Shown: piece by piece, positions 1 through 10,663 of the stretch
Layout of the letters: each line of letters begins with the position of its first letter
Position numbering within the stretch: position 1 is the stretch's first letter
From: Microvirga lotononidis
GTDB taxonomy: Bacteria > Pseudomonadota > Alphaproteobacteria > Rhizobiales > Beijerinckiaceae
NCBI RefSeq assembly: GCF_034627025.1
Contig: NZ_CP141048.1
Location: forward strand, 2,926,001 to 2,990,000
Reading direction: 5' to 3'
DNA length: 64,000 nt
Translations under genes and position numbers: made by a program
Notes under the pieces: model-generated
Told to the model about the DNA's origin: nothing
Database searches by the model: none
Seen by the model: only the letters and a program-made list of their open reading frames with translations

Positions 1-23
1 TGGTTCATCCCAGGGATGTTCCC

Positions 24-1193
24 TCACGTAGCTGGCTTCAGCGCCCGTGCCGCCATGGCGTAGCCGCCCATGGCGCCGTCGACGAAATGGATGTGGTCGC
101 TGCGGGTGGCGGAGGGGACGAAGCAGGTCATGAGGGCCGCGTCCTGCCGGTGTAGGCCGTAACGGGCGATCCCTGCCAGCCATGCCTCCGCCAGAAGCGT
201 TTCCAGCCGGTCCGCGAGGGCGGGGGTGCAGTCCAGGGTCATGCGCAGGCCGTCGTCGAACTTGCGGAAATCCGTGTTCTCGACGAACTGGTGCCGATAG
301 CGGGTTGGATCGAACCCGCCGATCGTCAGCCGCGACCGGAGGATCAGGAACGCGATCAGGCGCCGACCCGCGAGCTTCGCCAGGGTGACGAGACCCGCCG
401 CACCCTTCCTGACGGTCTTCGCTTCGATGTCGAAGCCCTTGAAGGGCGTTGACAGGGTGGGGCCCTCGTCCGGCACCGGCCGCCCGGCCTCCTGGCCCTC
501 GGCGAGCGACAGGACCTGCCCGACCAGAGCATTGAAGGCGTCCGGGCCCGCCTCGGGAGCGGGAAGCAGGATCAGGGACAGGATGATGCCGCGCTGGGGC
601 CTGATCTCGTCGAACCGGCAGGTCAGTCCGGTGAGATCGGGCAGGGTGCCGGGCGGTGCCGGGGGAACGGCGAAGGCGCCTTCCTTCATCCGCCGCTCCG
701 CATAGGCAAGGCCGCCGCCGGAGAACATGGCATAGGAGACGTCGGGAGACGCCGCGAAGCGGGCGATTCGCACGTCGTGGCCGTCGGCGCGGATCTCCGA
801 CACCGGAACGAGCGCGATGCGCAGCTCGAAGCTGAAGGAATCCCGCACCCAGGCGGCCACGGAGGCGAGGACCTCGCGTGCGAGATCGGATTGTTTGGCG
901 GGCAGCGCGAAGCTTGCTCCGTCGCCGCCGAACACGAAGGGGAATGCGTTCGTGCCGAGCTCGTTGGAGACGGCCGCGATCACGGCGGCTGCCGCCGTGT
1001 TGACCTCCTTGTAGCGCCCGGCCTCGACAGCTGAGGTCGAACGCACGATGTCGCTGAGGCCCAGCACCCAATCGTCCGGGACCGGCATGTAGAGCGCCGG
1101 ATCGGTCAATTGGGAGAAATGGTCGAACACGGGCAGCCGGGCATAGAAATCGGATCCTGCCCGGCTGTCCGCCTCATGAACGGTGGCGTCCAC
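24..1193 (-). CDS. DUF3095 family protein (class III cyclase-like fold)
   Basis: This 389-residue protein matches the DUF3095 family along its length. The N-terminus reads FYARLPVFDHF and then VLGLSDIVRST, a DIVxS motif like the metal-binding strand of class III nucleotide cyclases. A later FPFVFGGDGASF corresponds to the second conserved cyclase strand. Family members are full-length cyclase-like proteins of unknown reaction, and activity here is inference only. There is no signal peptide, so it is probably cytosolic. It lies 6 bp downstream of msrB on the same strand and could be co-transcribed with it. The stop codon lies near the window edge, so its downstream partner is not visible. Confidence 0.8.
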   Translation of the reverse strand: MDATVHEADSRAGSDFYARLPVFDHFSQLTDPALYMPVPDDWVLGLSDIVRSTSAVEAGRYKEVNTAAAAVIAAVSNELGTNAFPFVFGGDGASFALPAKQSDLAREVLASVAAWVRDSFSFELRIALVPVSEIRADGHDVRIARFAASPDVSYAMFSGGGLAYAERRMKEGAFAVPPAPPGTLPDLTGLTCRFDEIRPQRGIILSLILLPAPEAGPDAFNALVGQVLSLAEGQEAGRPVPDEGPTLSTPFKGFDIEAKTVRKGAAGLVTLAKLAGRRLIAFLILRSRLTIGGFDPTRYRHQFVENTDFRKFDDGLRMTLDCTPALADRLETLLAEAWLAGIARYGLHRQDAALMTCFVPSATRSDHIHFVDGAMGGYAMAARALKPAT

Positions 1194-1199
1194 GGGCCG

Positions 1200-1703
1200 T
1201 CAGCCCACGGTTTCACCCTCAGGGGCGCCCCGGCCCAGCTCGTCCGGCAGCGGGTCGCCTTCCGCGACGAAGCGCATGGAGACCGAGTTCATGCAATAGC
1301 GCTCGCCGGTCGGGGGCGGGCCGTCGTTGAACACGTGCCCGAGATGGCCTTCGCAGCGGGCGCAGCGGATCTCGGTGCGGACCATGCCGTAGCTGGTGTC
1401 GCGCACGAAGGCGATGTGATCCCGGTCGATGGGGTCGAAGAAGCTTGGCCAGCCGGTGCCGGATTCGAACTTGGTGCCGGCATTGAACAGGGGCAGGCCG
1501 CAGAGGCGGCAGCAATAGGTGCCCTTCTCCTTGGCCTCGTTGAAGATGCCGCAGAAAGGCCTCTCCGTGCCGTGCTCGAGCAGGACCCGGCGCTCCTCGT
1601 CGTCGAGGTTGGCCACCAGGACGTGCATCTGCTCGGGGCTGGGCGGGGTGAGGTCGAAACCGGCTTTCGAGCGCCGTTCGGCCGTAGTGGTCGAGTCTGC
1701 CAT
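1200..1703 (-). CDS. msrB: Peptide-methionine (R)-S-oxide reductase MsrB
   Basis: MsrB reduces methionine-R-sulfoxide in oxidised proteins, using thioredoxin. The 167-residue protein shows both zinc-binding Cys pairs (CRLCG and [10 protein letters not shown]) and the catalytic [11 protein letters not shown] near the C-terminus, with [10 protein letters not shown] in between. I chose the ATG at 1703 rather than the frame's first start at 1790. It is preceded by AGGAAGG at suitable spacing, and the upstream 29 codons do not look like MsrB. There is no signal peptide, so this is the cytosolic form. Confidence 0.95.
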   Translation of the reverse strand: MADSTTTAERRSKAGFDLTPPSPEQMHVLVANLDDEERRVLLEHGTERPFCGIFNEAKEKGTYCCRLCGLPLFNAGTKFESGTGWPSFFDPIDRDHIAFVRDTSYGMVRTEIRCARCEGHLGHVFNDGPPPTGERYCMNSVSMRFVAEGDPLPDELGRGAPEGETVG

Positions 1704-1992
1704 GATCAATCCTTCCTGCCCGTCATTTGCCTGGGTGACTATAGGGCTGGTTCCGGTCCTTAAATAGGGAGCCGGCCCGGCAATCACCACGCTTTATTAT
1801 CCGGCCCGGCACTGCTAAAAGGCTCACCATGCCCATGGTTTCTCAGGCTCTGCATGTGGCCCGCATCGGTGCGGCGCGAATTATCGGCCCGGCTTTCGCA
1901 TGATCTGCGAAGGTCCGGGATCCTAGCCGTTCGCCCTAAGAGAAGCCTGATGCGCCTGCCGATCGCAGGCCACACAAGACCGATTGACCGTC

Positions 1993-4941
1993 ATGACCGA
2001 TAAGCCCGAGAGCGCCGCGCGCGACTATTCCGAAACTCTGTTCCTGCCTCAGACCGAGTTCCCCATGCGGGCTGGCCTGCCGCAACGCGAGCCGCAACTC
2101 CTGCAGCGCTGGAACGAGAACCGGCTCTACCAGCGCCTGCGCGAGGTCCAGAAGGGCCGGCCGCGCTTCGTGCTGCACGACGGGCCTCCCTATGCCAACG
2201 GCAACATCCATATCGGCCACGCGCTCAACAAGATCCTGAAGGACATGGTGGTCCGCTCGCAGGGCATGCTGGGCTTCGATTCCAACTACGTGCCCGGCTG
2301 GGACTGCCACGGTCTGCCAATCGAGTGGAAGATCGAGGAAGAATATCGCGCCAAGGGCAAGAACAAGGACGATGTGGACATCGTCGAGTTCCGTCGTGAG
2401 TGCCGGGCCTTCGCCGAGAAGTGGATCGACGTGCAGCGCGAGGAGTTCAAGCGCCTCGGCGTCGAGGGCGACTGGACGAACCCGTACCAGACCATGAGCT
2501 ACGACGCGGAAGCGCAGATCGCCCGCGAGATCATGAAGTTCGCCGTGAGTGACCAGCTCTATCGCGGCTCCAAGCCGGTCATGTGGTCCTCCGTCGAGAA
2601 GACCGCGCTCGCCGAGGCCGAGGTCGAGTATCACGAGAAGACCTCCACGACGATCTGGGTGAAGTTCAGGATCACCAACACGCTCGACGGTGATCTCGAC
2701 GGCGCGTCGGTGGTGATCTGGACGACGACTCCCTGGACGATCCCGGCCAACCGCGCCATCGCCTACGGCGAGAACATCGCCTACGGCCTCTACGAGGTCA
2801 CCGAGGCGGCGGACGATAATTGGGCCAAGGTCGGAGACCGTCTCGTCCTTGCCGACAAGCTCGCGGCCGATGTGTTCGCGGCCGCGCGCGTCGCCGGCTA
2901 CGAGCGCGTGAAGGACGTGCTGCCGGTGATGATCGAGCGCTGCGCACATCCGTTCCGTGGCCTCGAAGGCGCGCACGGCTACTGGGATTTCGGCGTTCCG
3001 GTGCTGCCGGCCGATTACGTCACCGACGATGCGGGCACGGGCTTCGTGCATACGGCTCCCGGCCACGGCGCGGACGACTACAACACCTATGTGAAGCACC
3101 GCGACGTGTTCGCCGCCTGCGGTACCAAAGAAGTGCCGCACACGGTCTCGCCGGATTCGTCCTACTTCCCCGATGTGCCGTTCTTCGCCGGCGAGCGCAT
3201 CTACGACGACAAGGGCAAGGATGCGGGCGCCAACGAGGCGGTGATCAGGAAGCTCGTCGAGGTCGGCGCGCTCATCGCGCGCGGTCGCCTCAAGCACCAA
3301 TATCCCCATTCCTGGCGCTCGAAAGGTCCGCTGATCTTCCGCAACACGCCGCAATGGTTCATCTCCATGGACAAGCCGCTGGACAACCACGGTGACACTC
3401 TGCGGCAGCGCGCTCTCCATGCCATCAAGACGGTGGAGTGGGTGCCGGAAGCGGGCGAGAACCGCATCACCGGCATGATCGAGAACCGCCCCGACTGGGT
3501 GGTCTCCCGTCAGCGCGCCTGGGGCGTGCCGATCGCGGTGTTCGTGAAGAAGGGCACCAACGAGATCCTCAAGGACGAACGCGTCAACGAGGCCATCGCC
3601 GACGCCTTCGAGAAGGAAGGCGCGGATGCGTGGTATGCGGATGACGGTTCGCGCTTCCTGAAGGCAGGCGGCCACGACCTCGCCGATTTCGACAAGATCA
3701 ACGACATCCTCGATGTGTGGTTCGATTCCGGTTGCACCCATGCCTTCGCGCTCGAAAAGCGCGACGACCTCAAGGTGACGCGCAAGGTGGATGGCGGGCC
3801 CGATCAGGTCATGTACCTGGAAGGCTCGGACCAGCATCGCGGCTGGTTCCACTCCTCGCTGCTCGAAAGCTGCGGCACGCGCGGCCGCGCGCCCTACGAC
3901 ATCGTCCTGACCCACGGCTTCGTCCTCGACGAGAAGGGGCAGAAGATGTCGAAGTCGCTCGGCAACGTGGTGGCGCCGCAGAAGGTGATCCAGGATTCCG
4001 GCGCCGACATCCTGCGCCTGTGGGTGGCGGCGTCCGACTACTCGGACGATCTGCGCATCGGTCCGGAGATCCTGAAGACCTTCATCGAGACCTATCGCAA
4101 GCTGCGCAACACAATCCGCTGGATGCTGGGCTCGCTCGCGCATTTCGACGAGGCCGACAAGGTCGTCGTGAACGAGATGCCGGAACTGGAGCGCTTCGTG
4201 CTGCACCGCCTCGCCGAACTCGATGGCGAGATGCGCGAGGCCTATGCCACGTTCGACTACAAGCGCGTGATCGCGCTGCTGAACTCGTTCATGACCACGG
4301 ATCTGTCGGCGTTCTACTTCGACATCCGCAAGGACTCGCTCTATTGCGACCCGATCTCGAGCACCGTTCGCAAGAGCGCCCTGACGGTGATCGACCGGAC
4401 CTTCCGCTGCGTGGCGACCTGGATCGCGCCGATCCTCGCCTTCACGGCGGAGGAAGCCTGGCTCGCGCGGTATCCGCAGGCCGAGTCGGTGCATCTCGAA
4501 ACCTTCCCGCAGGTGCCGGCGGAATGGCGCGACGATGCGCTTGCCGAGCGCTGGGCGAAGGTCCGCCGCGTACGCCGGGTCGTCACCGGCGCGCTGGAGA
4601 TCGAGCGTGCCCAGAAGCGCATCGGCGCGAGCCTGGAGGCGGCGCCTGTGGTGCATATCGCCGATGAGAGCCTGCTCAAGGCCGTTCAGGGGCTCGATCT
4701 CGCCGAGATCTGCATCACGTCCGGCATTCAGGTGGTGCAGGGCGAAGGCCCGGCCGAGGCCTTCCGTCTCGACGACGTGAAGGGCGTTGCCGTCGTGCCG
4801 GCGCTCGCGCGGGGCCGTAAATGCGCCCGCTCGTGGAAGGTGTCGCCGGATGTGGGCAGCGATCCCGAGTACCCGGACGTGACGCCCCGCGACGCGGCGG
4901 CCCTGCGCGAATGGGACCAGCTGAAGGCGGCTGCCGAATGA
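1993..4941 (+). CDS. ileS: Isoleucyl-tRNA synthetase
   Basis: Class I aminoacyl-tRNA synthetase charging tRNA-Ile. The 982-residue protein has the HIGH motif at about residues 73-76 and KMSKSLGN near residue 645, with the editing domain between them ([13 protein letters not shown]) and an anticodon-binding domain after. A TTG at 1984 is also in frame, but the ATG at 1993 gives the usual MTDKP-type start. The C-terminal region keeps only one cysteine (GRKCARSW) where E. coli IleS has a four-Cys zinc finger; I believe this degeneration is usual in alphaproteobacteria. Its stop overlaps the lspA start (ATGA), so the two are translationally coupled. Confidence 0.97.
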   Translation: MTDKPESAARDYSETLFLPQTEFPMRAGLPQREPQLLQRWNENRLYQRLREVQKGRPRFVLHDGPPYANGNIHIGHALNKILKDMVVRSQGMLGFDSNYVPGWDCHGLPIEWKIEEEYRAKGKNKDDVDIVEFRRECRAFAEKWIDVQREEFKRLGVEGDWTNPYQTMSYDAEAQIAREIMKFAVSDQLYRGSKPVMWSSVEKTALAEAEVEYHEKTSTTIWVKFRITNTLDGDLDGASVVIWTTTPWTIPANRAIAYGENIAYGLYEVTEAADDNWAKVGDRLVLADKLAADVFAAARVAGYERVKDVLPVMIERCAHPFRGLEGAHGYWDFGVPVLPADYVTDDAGTGFVHTAPGHGADDYNTYVKHRDVFAACGTKEVPHTVSPDSSYFPDVPFFAGERIYDDKGKDAGANEAVIRKLVEVGALIARGRLKHQYPHSWRSKGPLIFRNTPQWFISMDKPLDNHGDTLRQRALHAIKTVEWVPEAGENRITGMIENRPDWVVSRQRAWGVPIAVFVKKGTNEILKDERVNEAIADAFEKEGADAWYADDGSRFLKAGGHDLADFDKINDILDVWFDSGCTHAFALEKRDDLKVTRKVDGGPDQVMYLEGSDQHRGWFHSSLLESCGTRGRAPYDIVLTHGFVLDEKGQKMSKSLGNVVAPQKVIQDSGADILRLWVAASDYSDDLRIGPEILKTFIETYRKLRNTIRWMLGSLAHFDEADKVVVNEMPELERFVLHRLAELDGEMREAYATFDYKRVIALLNSFMTTDLSAFYFDIRKDSLYCDPISSTVRKSALTVIDRTFRCVATWIAPILAFTAEEAWLARYPQAESVHLETFPQVPAEWRDDALAERWAKVRRVRRVVTGALEIERAQKRIGASLEAAPVVHIADESLLKAVQGLDLAEICITSGIQVVQGEGPAEAFRLDDVKGVAVVPALARGRKCARSWKVSPDVGSDPEYPDVTPRDAAALREWDQLKAAAE

Positions 4942-5558
4942 GCAAGCCCGAGGATACCGGCGCACCGCTTGCCGATGCGGGAATGACGTCTCAACCCGGC
5001 TCGCCGCGTCCGCGCGCGGCGAGCCGGCCGCGCTCCCAGAAGGGGACGGGCAGGGCGCGCGCGGCCCAGAATGGACTGCCGGTCGCGGCGATCCTCGGCT
5101 TTTCCATCGCACTCGTCACCTTCGTCCTCGACCAGGCGACGAAGCTCTACACGTTCTACATCTACGATCTTCCGGTGAAGGAGCCGGTCGAGCTGACCTC
5201 TTTCGTCAACCTGATCGTGGTCTGGAACCGGGGCATTTCCTACGGCCTGTTCCAGCAGAGCACCGATCTCGGCCGCTGGGGGCTGATCGTCATCTCCATC
5301 CTGGCTGCCATCGGCCTGTCCTTCTGGATCCGCCGGACCAAGGCCAAGCTTCTGGCGGCCTCCCTCGGGCTGATCGTGGGCGGAGCGATCGGCAACGTCA
5401 TCGACCGCCTCTGGTTCGGGGCCGTGTTCGATTTCATCCAGATCCACTTCGGGTCGTGGTCCTGGTATGTGTTCAACGTGGCCGACGCGGCCATCGTTGC
5501 GGGGGTGGTCGGTTTGCTTTATGACTCCTTCGTCCTGGAAGGGCGGCGGGCGAAATAA
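4938..5558 (+). CDS. lspA: Lipoprotein signal peptidase (signal peptidase II)
   Basis: Membrane aspartyl peptidase that removes signal peptides from prolipoproteins. The 206-residue protein starts at the ATG overlapping the ileS stop. A basic, proline-rich N-terminal extension of about 50 residues precedes four membrane segments. Conserved features are the motif around [12 protein letters not shown] and the two catalytic Asp regions, GNVIDRL and FNVADAAI. The extension is longer than in E. coli LspA (164 residues). An ileS-lspA order is common in proteobacteria. Confidence 0.95.
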   Translation: MSKPEDTGAPLADAGMTSQPGSPRPRAASRPRSQKGTGRARAAQNGLPVAAILGFSIALVTFVLDQATKLYTFYIYDLPVKEPVELTSFVNLIVVWNRGISYGLFQQSTDLGRWGLIVISILAAIGLSFWIRRTKAKLLAASLGLIVGGAIGNVIDRLWFGAVFDFIQIHFGSWSWYVFNVADAAIVAGVVGLLYDSFVLEGRRAK

Positions 5559-5646
5559 CGATATTTTATCGCGCCTTCTGCCATATGTTCGCCAGAATGA
5601 GCGATCAGGCCTTCCGGCTACAATGAGAAACGAATGGTGGGTTGCC

Positions 5647-6282
5647 ATGAAGGGAATGAGAATCATAGGCCGTGCGGGGGCCTTGGCGCTTCTGATCGTC
5701 GCTACCGGAGCGTCAGCCGAGGAAGGCGAGGCGATGAAGAGCATCCTCGGCTCCATCGGCATCATTCCCAAGGAAAAGGCGCCCATCGTGTATAACGAGC
5801 GCGCGCCGCTCGTGCTTCCGCCCAAGATGGACCTGCCGGCGCCGGCTCCGGGTGGCGGCGCCGAGGCCCGCAACGGCAACTGGCCCAAGGATCCGGATGT
5901 GGCGGCCCGCCGCAAGGCCGCGGCCGAGGCCCGCACGCCCTATACCAGTTCCGAATACTACAAGAACAGCGAAGGCAAGCGCCTCTCGATCGAAGAGATG
6001 CGCGCCGGCCGTAATCCCAATGCTTCCGCCGGCCCGCAGATGCCCGTCGGCCGCCAAGCCGACATCGCCCGCATGACACCCGACGAACTCCGCGCCTTCA
6101 CCAAGGAGGAGAAGCCGGAACTGCAGGGTAATGGCCTCGACCGTCGCTACCTGAGCGATCCTCCGGGCGACCTGCTCAGGGCCCAGGGAGGCCGCAAGCT
6201 CAAAGCTTCTTCGGATCCGATCATATCGGGCGACCCCGACAGTCCATCAGCCTATCTCCGCCAGCAGCAGAGCAGGCAGTAA
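5647..6282 (+). CDS. Exported protein of unknown function downstream of lspA (possibly BamF/DUF3035-like)
   Basis: About 211 residues with an N-terminal signal peptide (hydrophobic GALALLIVATGASA, then a likely cleavage before EEGEA). The mature part is hydrophilic and rich in Pro and Ala, with ERAPLVLPPKMDLPAPAPGG, a phrasing reminiscent of DUF3035/BamF proteins. The match is too weak to assign. ATGs at 5623, 5647 and 5656 are all possible starts, and I prefer 5647, which directly precedes the signal peptide. It sits between lspA and the M16 peptidases, an order I recall from other Hyphomicrobiales. An envelope role is inferred from the signal peptide and the neighbours. Confidence 0.65.
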   Translation: MKGMRIIGRAGALALLIVATGASAEEGEAMKSILGSIGIIPKEKAPIVYNERAPLVLPPKMDLPAPAPGGGAEARNGNWPKDPDVAARRKAAAEARTPYTSSEYYKNSEGKRLSIEEMRAGRNPNASAGPQMPVGRQADIARMTPDELRAFTKEEKPELQGNGLDRRYLSDPPGDLLRAQGGRKLKASSDPIISGDPDSPSAYLRQQQSRQ

Positions 6283-6305
6283 GCTTTGTCTCTCTTCACT
6301 TCACT

Positions 6306-6336
6306 TCAGGCGAACGGGTCTACCCGCTTCGCCTGA
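6306..6336. terminator. Hairpin after the exported protein gene
   Basis: An inverted repeat (TCAGGCGAA...TTCGCCTGA with an additional CGGGT/ACCCG inner stem) follows the stop codon at 6282 by about 24 bases. There is no clear T-run after it, only AAAACG, so termination is possible but not proven. Confidence 0.4.
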
Positions 6337-6498
6337 AAACGTTATGGGGCTGTGAAAAGCCAAGCCTCCATCCGACAAAACCGGACAAACAATGCCGCAC
6401 AGGAAAGATTTGCGGCTTCGCTTGCATAGCCTCCTAATTCGACTATCCCCTAGGAAATACCCTGCGACACGATTTGATCTCGCCAAGGTTGAAACATC

Positions 6499-7830
6499 AT
6501 GGACACTGCCTCTAAGCCTCTCCTTCGCGCTGACGCCGCCTCTTTCGGGCGGACGGAAGGCAGCGGTCCCAACCTGTCGTCCTTCACGCTCGACAACGGC
6601 CTCGATGTCGTGGTCATTCCCGATCGCCGCGTTCCCGTCGTTACGCACATGATCTGGTACCGCAACGGTTCGGCCGACGATCCGCTCGGACAATCGGGCA
6701 TCGCGCATTTCCTCGAACACCTGATGTTCAAAGGCACGGAGAAGCATCCGGCCGGCGAGTTCTCGAAGGTTGTCTCGGGCCTCGGCGGTCAGGAGAATGC
6801 GTTCACGTCGTTCGATTACACGGCCTATTTCCAGCGCGTCGCCCGCGAGAACCTCAAGACCATGATGGAATTCGAGGCGGATCGCATGACGAACCTCCTC
6901 CTTGAAGAATCCGTCATTGGTCCCGAGCGTGACGTGGTGCTGGAGGAACGCCGCATGCGCGTCGAGACCGATCCGTCGGCGCAGCTCTCGGAAGCGATGG
7001 CGGCTTCTCTCTTCGTGCATCATCCGTACGGCATTCCGATCATCGGATGGATGCACGAGATCGAGACGCTCAATCGCGATCATGCACTCGATTATTATCG
7101 CCGCTTCTATACCCCTGAGAACGGCATCCTGGTCGTTGCCGGCGACGTGAGCGAGGACGAGGTACGCCGTCTGGCCGATACCACCTACGGACGCATCGCC
7201 CCGCAGGGCAAGCGTCCCATGCGTTTGCGTCCGCGCGAGCCGGAGCCGGTGGCGGCGCGTCACATCACCGTGGCCGATCCGAAGGTCGAGCAGCCGACCA
7301 TGCAGCGGCTCTACCTCGTTCCATCCTGCCGCACCGCCTCGCAGCGCGACTGCTACGCGCTAGAGCTTCTCGCCGAAGTGATCGGTGGCGGCCCGACATC
7401 CTATCTCTACCGCAAGCTCGTGATGGAACGCGGCATCGCGGTGAATGCGGGCGCCTGGTACATGTCCTCCGCCATGGAGGACACGCGTTTCTGCGTCTAT
7501 GCGGTTCCAGCCGAAGGCGTGTCGCTGCAGGCGCTCGAAGAAGCCGTCGATCAGGTGCTCAAGACGATCCCCGCGGAAGCCCTGGACGCGGATTCCATCG
7601 AACGCGCGAAGACGCGCCTCGTGGCCGAGACGATCTATTCCACGGACAGCCAGTCCTCCCTTGCCCGCATCTACGGTTCGGCGCTCGCCATCGGCGAGAC
7701 CATCGAGGAAGTGCGCCGCTGGCCGGTCGAGATCGAGACCGTCACGAAGGACGATCTCGCCTCCGCGGCCGAGCGCTATCTCATCCCCCGCCGTTCCGTG
7801 ACGGGCTATCTGCAGAAGTCGGCCTCCTGA
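6499..7830 (+). CDS. M16 family zinc metallopeptidase (active subunit type)
   Basis: A 443-residue insulinase/processing-peptidase family protein. The inverted zinc motif HxxEH is present (HFLEHLMFKG, about residues 70-74), and downstream glutamates lie in ERDVVLEERRMR. No convincing signal peptide is seen, although related proteins are often periplasmic. It is followed after 29 bp by a second M16 gene that lacks the zinc motif. This resembles known two-component M16 peptidases in which an active and a non-catalytic subunit form a dimer. Substrate unknown. Confidence 0.9.
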   Translation: MDTASKPLLRADAASFGRTEGSGPNLSSFTLDNGLDVVVIPDRRVPVVTHMIWYRNGSADDPLGQSGIAHFLEHLMFKGTEKHPAGEFSKVVSGLGGQENAFTSFDYTAYFQRVARENLKTMMEFEADRMTNLLLEESVIGPERDVVLEERRMRVETDPSAQLSEAMAASLFVHHPYGIPIIGWMHEIETLNRDHALDYYRRFYTPENGILVVAGDVSEDEVRRLADTTYGRIAPQGKRPMRLRPREPEPVAARHITVADPKVEQPTMQRLYLVPSCRTASQRDCYALELLAEVIGGGPTSYLYRKLVMERGIAVNAGAWYMSSAMEDTRFCVYAVPAEGVSLQALEEAVDQVLKTIPAEALDADSIERAKTRLVAETIYSTDSQSSLARIYGSALAIGETIEEVRRWPVEIETVTKDDLASAAERYLIPRRSVTGYLQKSAS

Positions 7831-7859
7831 GGCCGCCTGCGTAAGAAATCGAGGTAATC

Positions 7860-9137
7860 ATGACAGCGTCTGTCGAAACCATGTCCTCGTCTCCGACCAC
7901 GGTGAAGGCACTGACCTCCGCCAAGGGCGTCGAGGCTTGGCACGTCGAATCCGACGTCGTGCCGCTGATCGCCGTTTCCTTCATCTTCGAAGGCGGCTCG
8001 GCGCACGATCCCGCGGACAAGCCCGGCGTGGCGCAGATGCTGGCTCGCCTGCTCGACGAAGGCGCGGGCGAATACGATTCCGATGCGTTCCAGGAGCGGC
8101 TTGCGGCGCATGCCATCGAGCTGTCGTTCAACGCCGGCAACGATGCGCTCGGCGGTTCGCTCAAGACGCTGGTCAAGCATGCGGACGAAGCCTTCGAGCT
8201 CCTGCGCGTCGCGCTTGCCGAACCGCGCTTCGACCAGGATTCCATCGAGCGCGTCCGGGCCCAGACCATCGCGGGCCTCAAGTACCAGCAGAACGATCCG
8301 GGCGTCATGGCGACGCGTCGCTTCTTCGAGGAAGGCTTCGCCGGTCATCCCTATGGTCGCCCGACCTCCGGCACGCCCGAGAGCGTGGCTGCGATCACGC
8401 GGGACGATCTCATCGCGATGCACCGGTCGATCATCGCGCGGGGACGCGTGAAGGTGGCCGTCGTCGGCGCCATCAGCGGCGACAACCTCTCGGTTCTTCT
8501 CGACAAGGTGTTCGGCTCCCTGCCCGACGCGAAACCGCTCGGCATCATCGAGCCCGCTTCGCTGCAGAAGCTGGGATCGCGCATTGTGGTCGATCTCGAC
8601 GTTCCGCAATCGGTGATCCGCTTCGGCATGAACGGCATTGCCTGGCGCGATCCGGGCTTCATTCCGGCTTACGTTCTCAACCACATCCTCGGCGGCGGTG
8701 CTTTTACCTCGCGCCTGTTCCAGGAGGTGCGCGAGAAGCGTGGTCTCGCCTACAGCGTCGGCACGTCGCTTGTGAGCTACCGCTCGGCGAGCATGACCTG
8801 GGGCTACACCGCGACCAAGAACGAGCGCGTGGTCGAGGCGCTCGACGTGATCGCCGACGAGATGGCGAAGCTGACGAGCGAAGGACCGTCCGACGAGGAA
8901 CTGCAGAAGGCGAAGGATTACCTCATCGGCTCCTATGCGCTCGGCTTCGATACCTCGACCAAGATCGCCCACACCCTGGCGCAGATCGCCTTCGAGGGGC
9001 TCGGCATCGACTACATCGCCCGCCGCAACGGCCTGGTCGGAGCTGTGACGCAAGCCGACATCCGTAGGGCTGCCGAGCGCATTTTCGGTGACGGCCGGAT
9101 GTTCACAGTGATCGCAGGCCGGCCCACCGGGGTGTGA
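7860..9137 (+). CDS. M16 family peptidase-like protein lacking the zinc motif
   Basis: A 425-residue M16-family partner of the preceding gene. Where HxxEH should lie (about residues 59-63) the sequence reads GVAQMLARLLDEG, so the zinc ligands and catalytic glutamate are gone. The C-terminal substrate-binding R/Y motif is kept (RLFQEVREKRGLAYSVG). This is the pattern of the non-catalytic subunit in heterodimeric M16 peptidases. Start ATG at 7860 with GAGGT upstream. The 29-bp gap to the active subunit gene suggests one operon. Confidence 0.9.
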   Translation: MTASVETMSSSPTTVKALTSAKGVEAWHVESDVVPLIAVSFIFEGGSAHDPADKPGVAQMLARLLDEGAGEYDSDAFQERLAAHAIELSFNAGNDALGGSLKTLVKHADEAFELLRVALAEPRFDQDSIERVRAQTIAGLKYQQNDPGVMATRRFFEEGFAGHPYGRPTSGTPESVAAITRDDLIAMHRSIIARGRVKVAVVGAISGDNLSVLLDKVFGSLPDAKPLGIIEPASLQKLGSRIVVDLDVPQSVIRFGMNGIAWRDPGFIPAYVLNHILGGGAFTSRLFQEVREKRGLAYSVGTSLVSYRSASMTWGYTATKNERVVEALDVIADEMAKLTSEGPSDEELQKAKDYLIGSYALGFDTSTKIAHTLAQIAFEGLGIDYIARRNGLVGAVTQADIRRAAERIFGDGRMFTVIAGRPTGV

Positions 9138-9327
9138 TCCGGCGTGGCAGCTGATGCCCAAGAGCCTGCCCGTGATCGGATTCTCCATGCAGGCTCCTCA
9201 GGATGAGGTTGAGAGTTGCGGCGCGGTCCGCAACGCAGAGATTTCAGCTTCAGTGCCACGACCCTAGCCTCGGGGCCGTCTCTGCCCTAATCTTTCGCTC
9301 CTGCTTTGAACGAGTCGGAGTACGCTT

Positions 9328-10644
9328 ATGGCCCTGCAGCAATCGATCGATCTTGCCCTTGACTCCAATATCGGGGGAGGCGGTCTGGCGCAGGCGGCGC
9401 TCGACGACGCGCTTGGGCTCGTCGGCGAGGCCATGAAACGGCTGGCCGAGGACGATGCCTCGGGCCGGCTGCCGCTGCTCCATATGCCGCGCACCACAGA
9501 CGATCTGGCGAGCATCCGCGAAGCCGCCGCCTTCCTGCGGGACGACGCCACCGACGTGGTCGTTCTCGGCGTCGGCGGATCGAGCCTCGGCGGCCAGACC
9601 CTGGCGCAATTGAAGGATTACGCGGTGCCTGGCACCGGCCGGTTCACCGAGAGCCCGCGCATCCACTTCCTCGACAATCTCGATCCCATCACGTTCGACC
9701 GCGTCCTGCACAAGCTGCCGCTCTCTTCGACCCGGTTCGTAGCGATCTCGAAATCGGGCGGCACGGGTGAGACGCTGATGCAGACCATCGCCGTGCTCAC
9801 GGCCCTGGAGAAGGCGGGTCTGCGCGCGCATCCCAAGGATGTGTTCCTCGGCGTGTCCGAGCCGCGCAAGGACGGGGTCAAGAACGCCCTTCGCGATCTC
9901 CTGGAGCCCGAGGGCGTGCGTTTCCTCGACCATCACACCGGCATCGGCGGGCGGTATTCGGTCCTGACCAATGTGGGCCTTCTGCCGGCCGCCGCGCTCG
10001 GCCTCGACATCGAGGCCATCCGTCGGGGTGCGGCCGATGCCTATGAGCCCTTCCGCAACGGAGCGGCGGCCAAGGACGCGCCCGCCGCCCTGGGGGCGGC
10101 CCTAAACGTCGCGGCGGCGAAAGCCGGCAAGGGCATCGCGGTCACCATGGCCTATGCCGACCGCCTCGAGCGCTTCACCCGTTGGTGGGTTCAGCTCTGG
10201 GCCGAGAGCGTGGGCAAGGACGGCAAGGGCACGCAGCCCGTCGCGGCCATCGGTCCCGTGGACCAGCACAGCCAGCAGCAGCTTTATCTTGCAGGCCCCA
10301 ACGACAAGCTCTTCACGGTGCTGACCACCGGCGTCGCCGGCAAGGGGCCGGTCATGAACGAGGGGTTGTCGAAGCGCGCCGGGCAGGCGGCTTTCGCGGG
10401 CAAGACTATCGGCGATCTCGTGGCCGCCCAGGGTCGCGCCATGGCCGACACCTTCGCCAAGAACAGCCGTCCGACCCGCCAGATCCACATCGAGACCCTG
10501 GACGAGCGCGCCCTGGGCGAGCTTCTCATGCATTTCATGCTGGAAACGATCCTGGCCGGCTATGCCATGGGCGTCGACCCGTTCGACCAGCCCGCCGTGG
10601 AAGAGGCCAAGATCCTGGCGAAGGAATATCTCGCGCAGGGGTGA
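9328..10644 (+). CDS. pgi: Glucose-6-phosphate isomerase (short form)
   Basis: Interconverts glucose-6-phosphate and fructose-6-phosphate. The 438-residue protein shows the SIS-domain phosphate-binding sequence VVVLGVGGSSLGG, then AISKSGGTGETL and the C-terminal GPVDQHSQQQLYLAG. It is clearly shorter than the E. coli-type enzyme (549 residues) and resembles the short type found in many other bacteria. Start ATG at 9328, with CGGAG upstream. It stands alone, 190 bp after the M16 pair. Confidence 0.92.
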   Translation: MALQQSIDLALDSNIGGGGLAQAALDDALGLVGEAMKRLAEDDASGRLPLLHMPRTTDDLASIREAAAFLRDDATDVVVLGVGGSSLGGQTLAQLKDYAVPGTGRFTESPRIHFLDNLDPITFDRVLHKLPLSSTRFVAISKSGGTGETLMQTIAVLTALEKAGLRAHPKDVFLGVSEPRKDGVKNALRDLLEPEGVRFLDHHTGIGGRYSVLTNVGLLPAAALGLDIEAIRRGAADAYEPFRNGAAAKDAPAALGAALNVAAAKAGKGIAVTMAYADRLERFTRWWVQLWAESVGKDGKGTQPVAAIGPVDQHSQQQLYLAGPNDKLFTVLTTGVAGKGPVMNEGLSKRAGQAAFAGKTIGDLVAAQGRAMADTFAKNSRPTRQIHIETLDERALGELLMHFMLETILAGYAMGVDPFDQPAVEEAKILAKEYLAQG

Positions 10645-10663
10645 GGGGCGGACAATCCTTCAC

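Noticed and set aside
1784-1975. 63-residue minus-strand frame upstream of msrB
   Set aside because: Overlaps a GC-rich intergenic stretch, has no ribosome binding site and no family resemblance.
1791-1992. Possible T-box or FMN riboswitch before ileS
   Set aside because: T-boxes are not expected in proteobacteria. No ribF precedes ileS and no conserved riboswitch core could be recognised.
1936-5112. 1058-residue open frame antisense to ileS
   Set aside because: High-GC antisense shadow: the composition is His/Arg/Asp/Val-rich with no family features, and ileS on the other strand is unmistakable.
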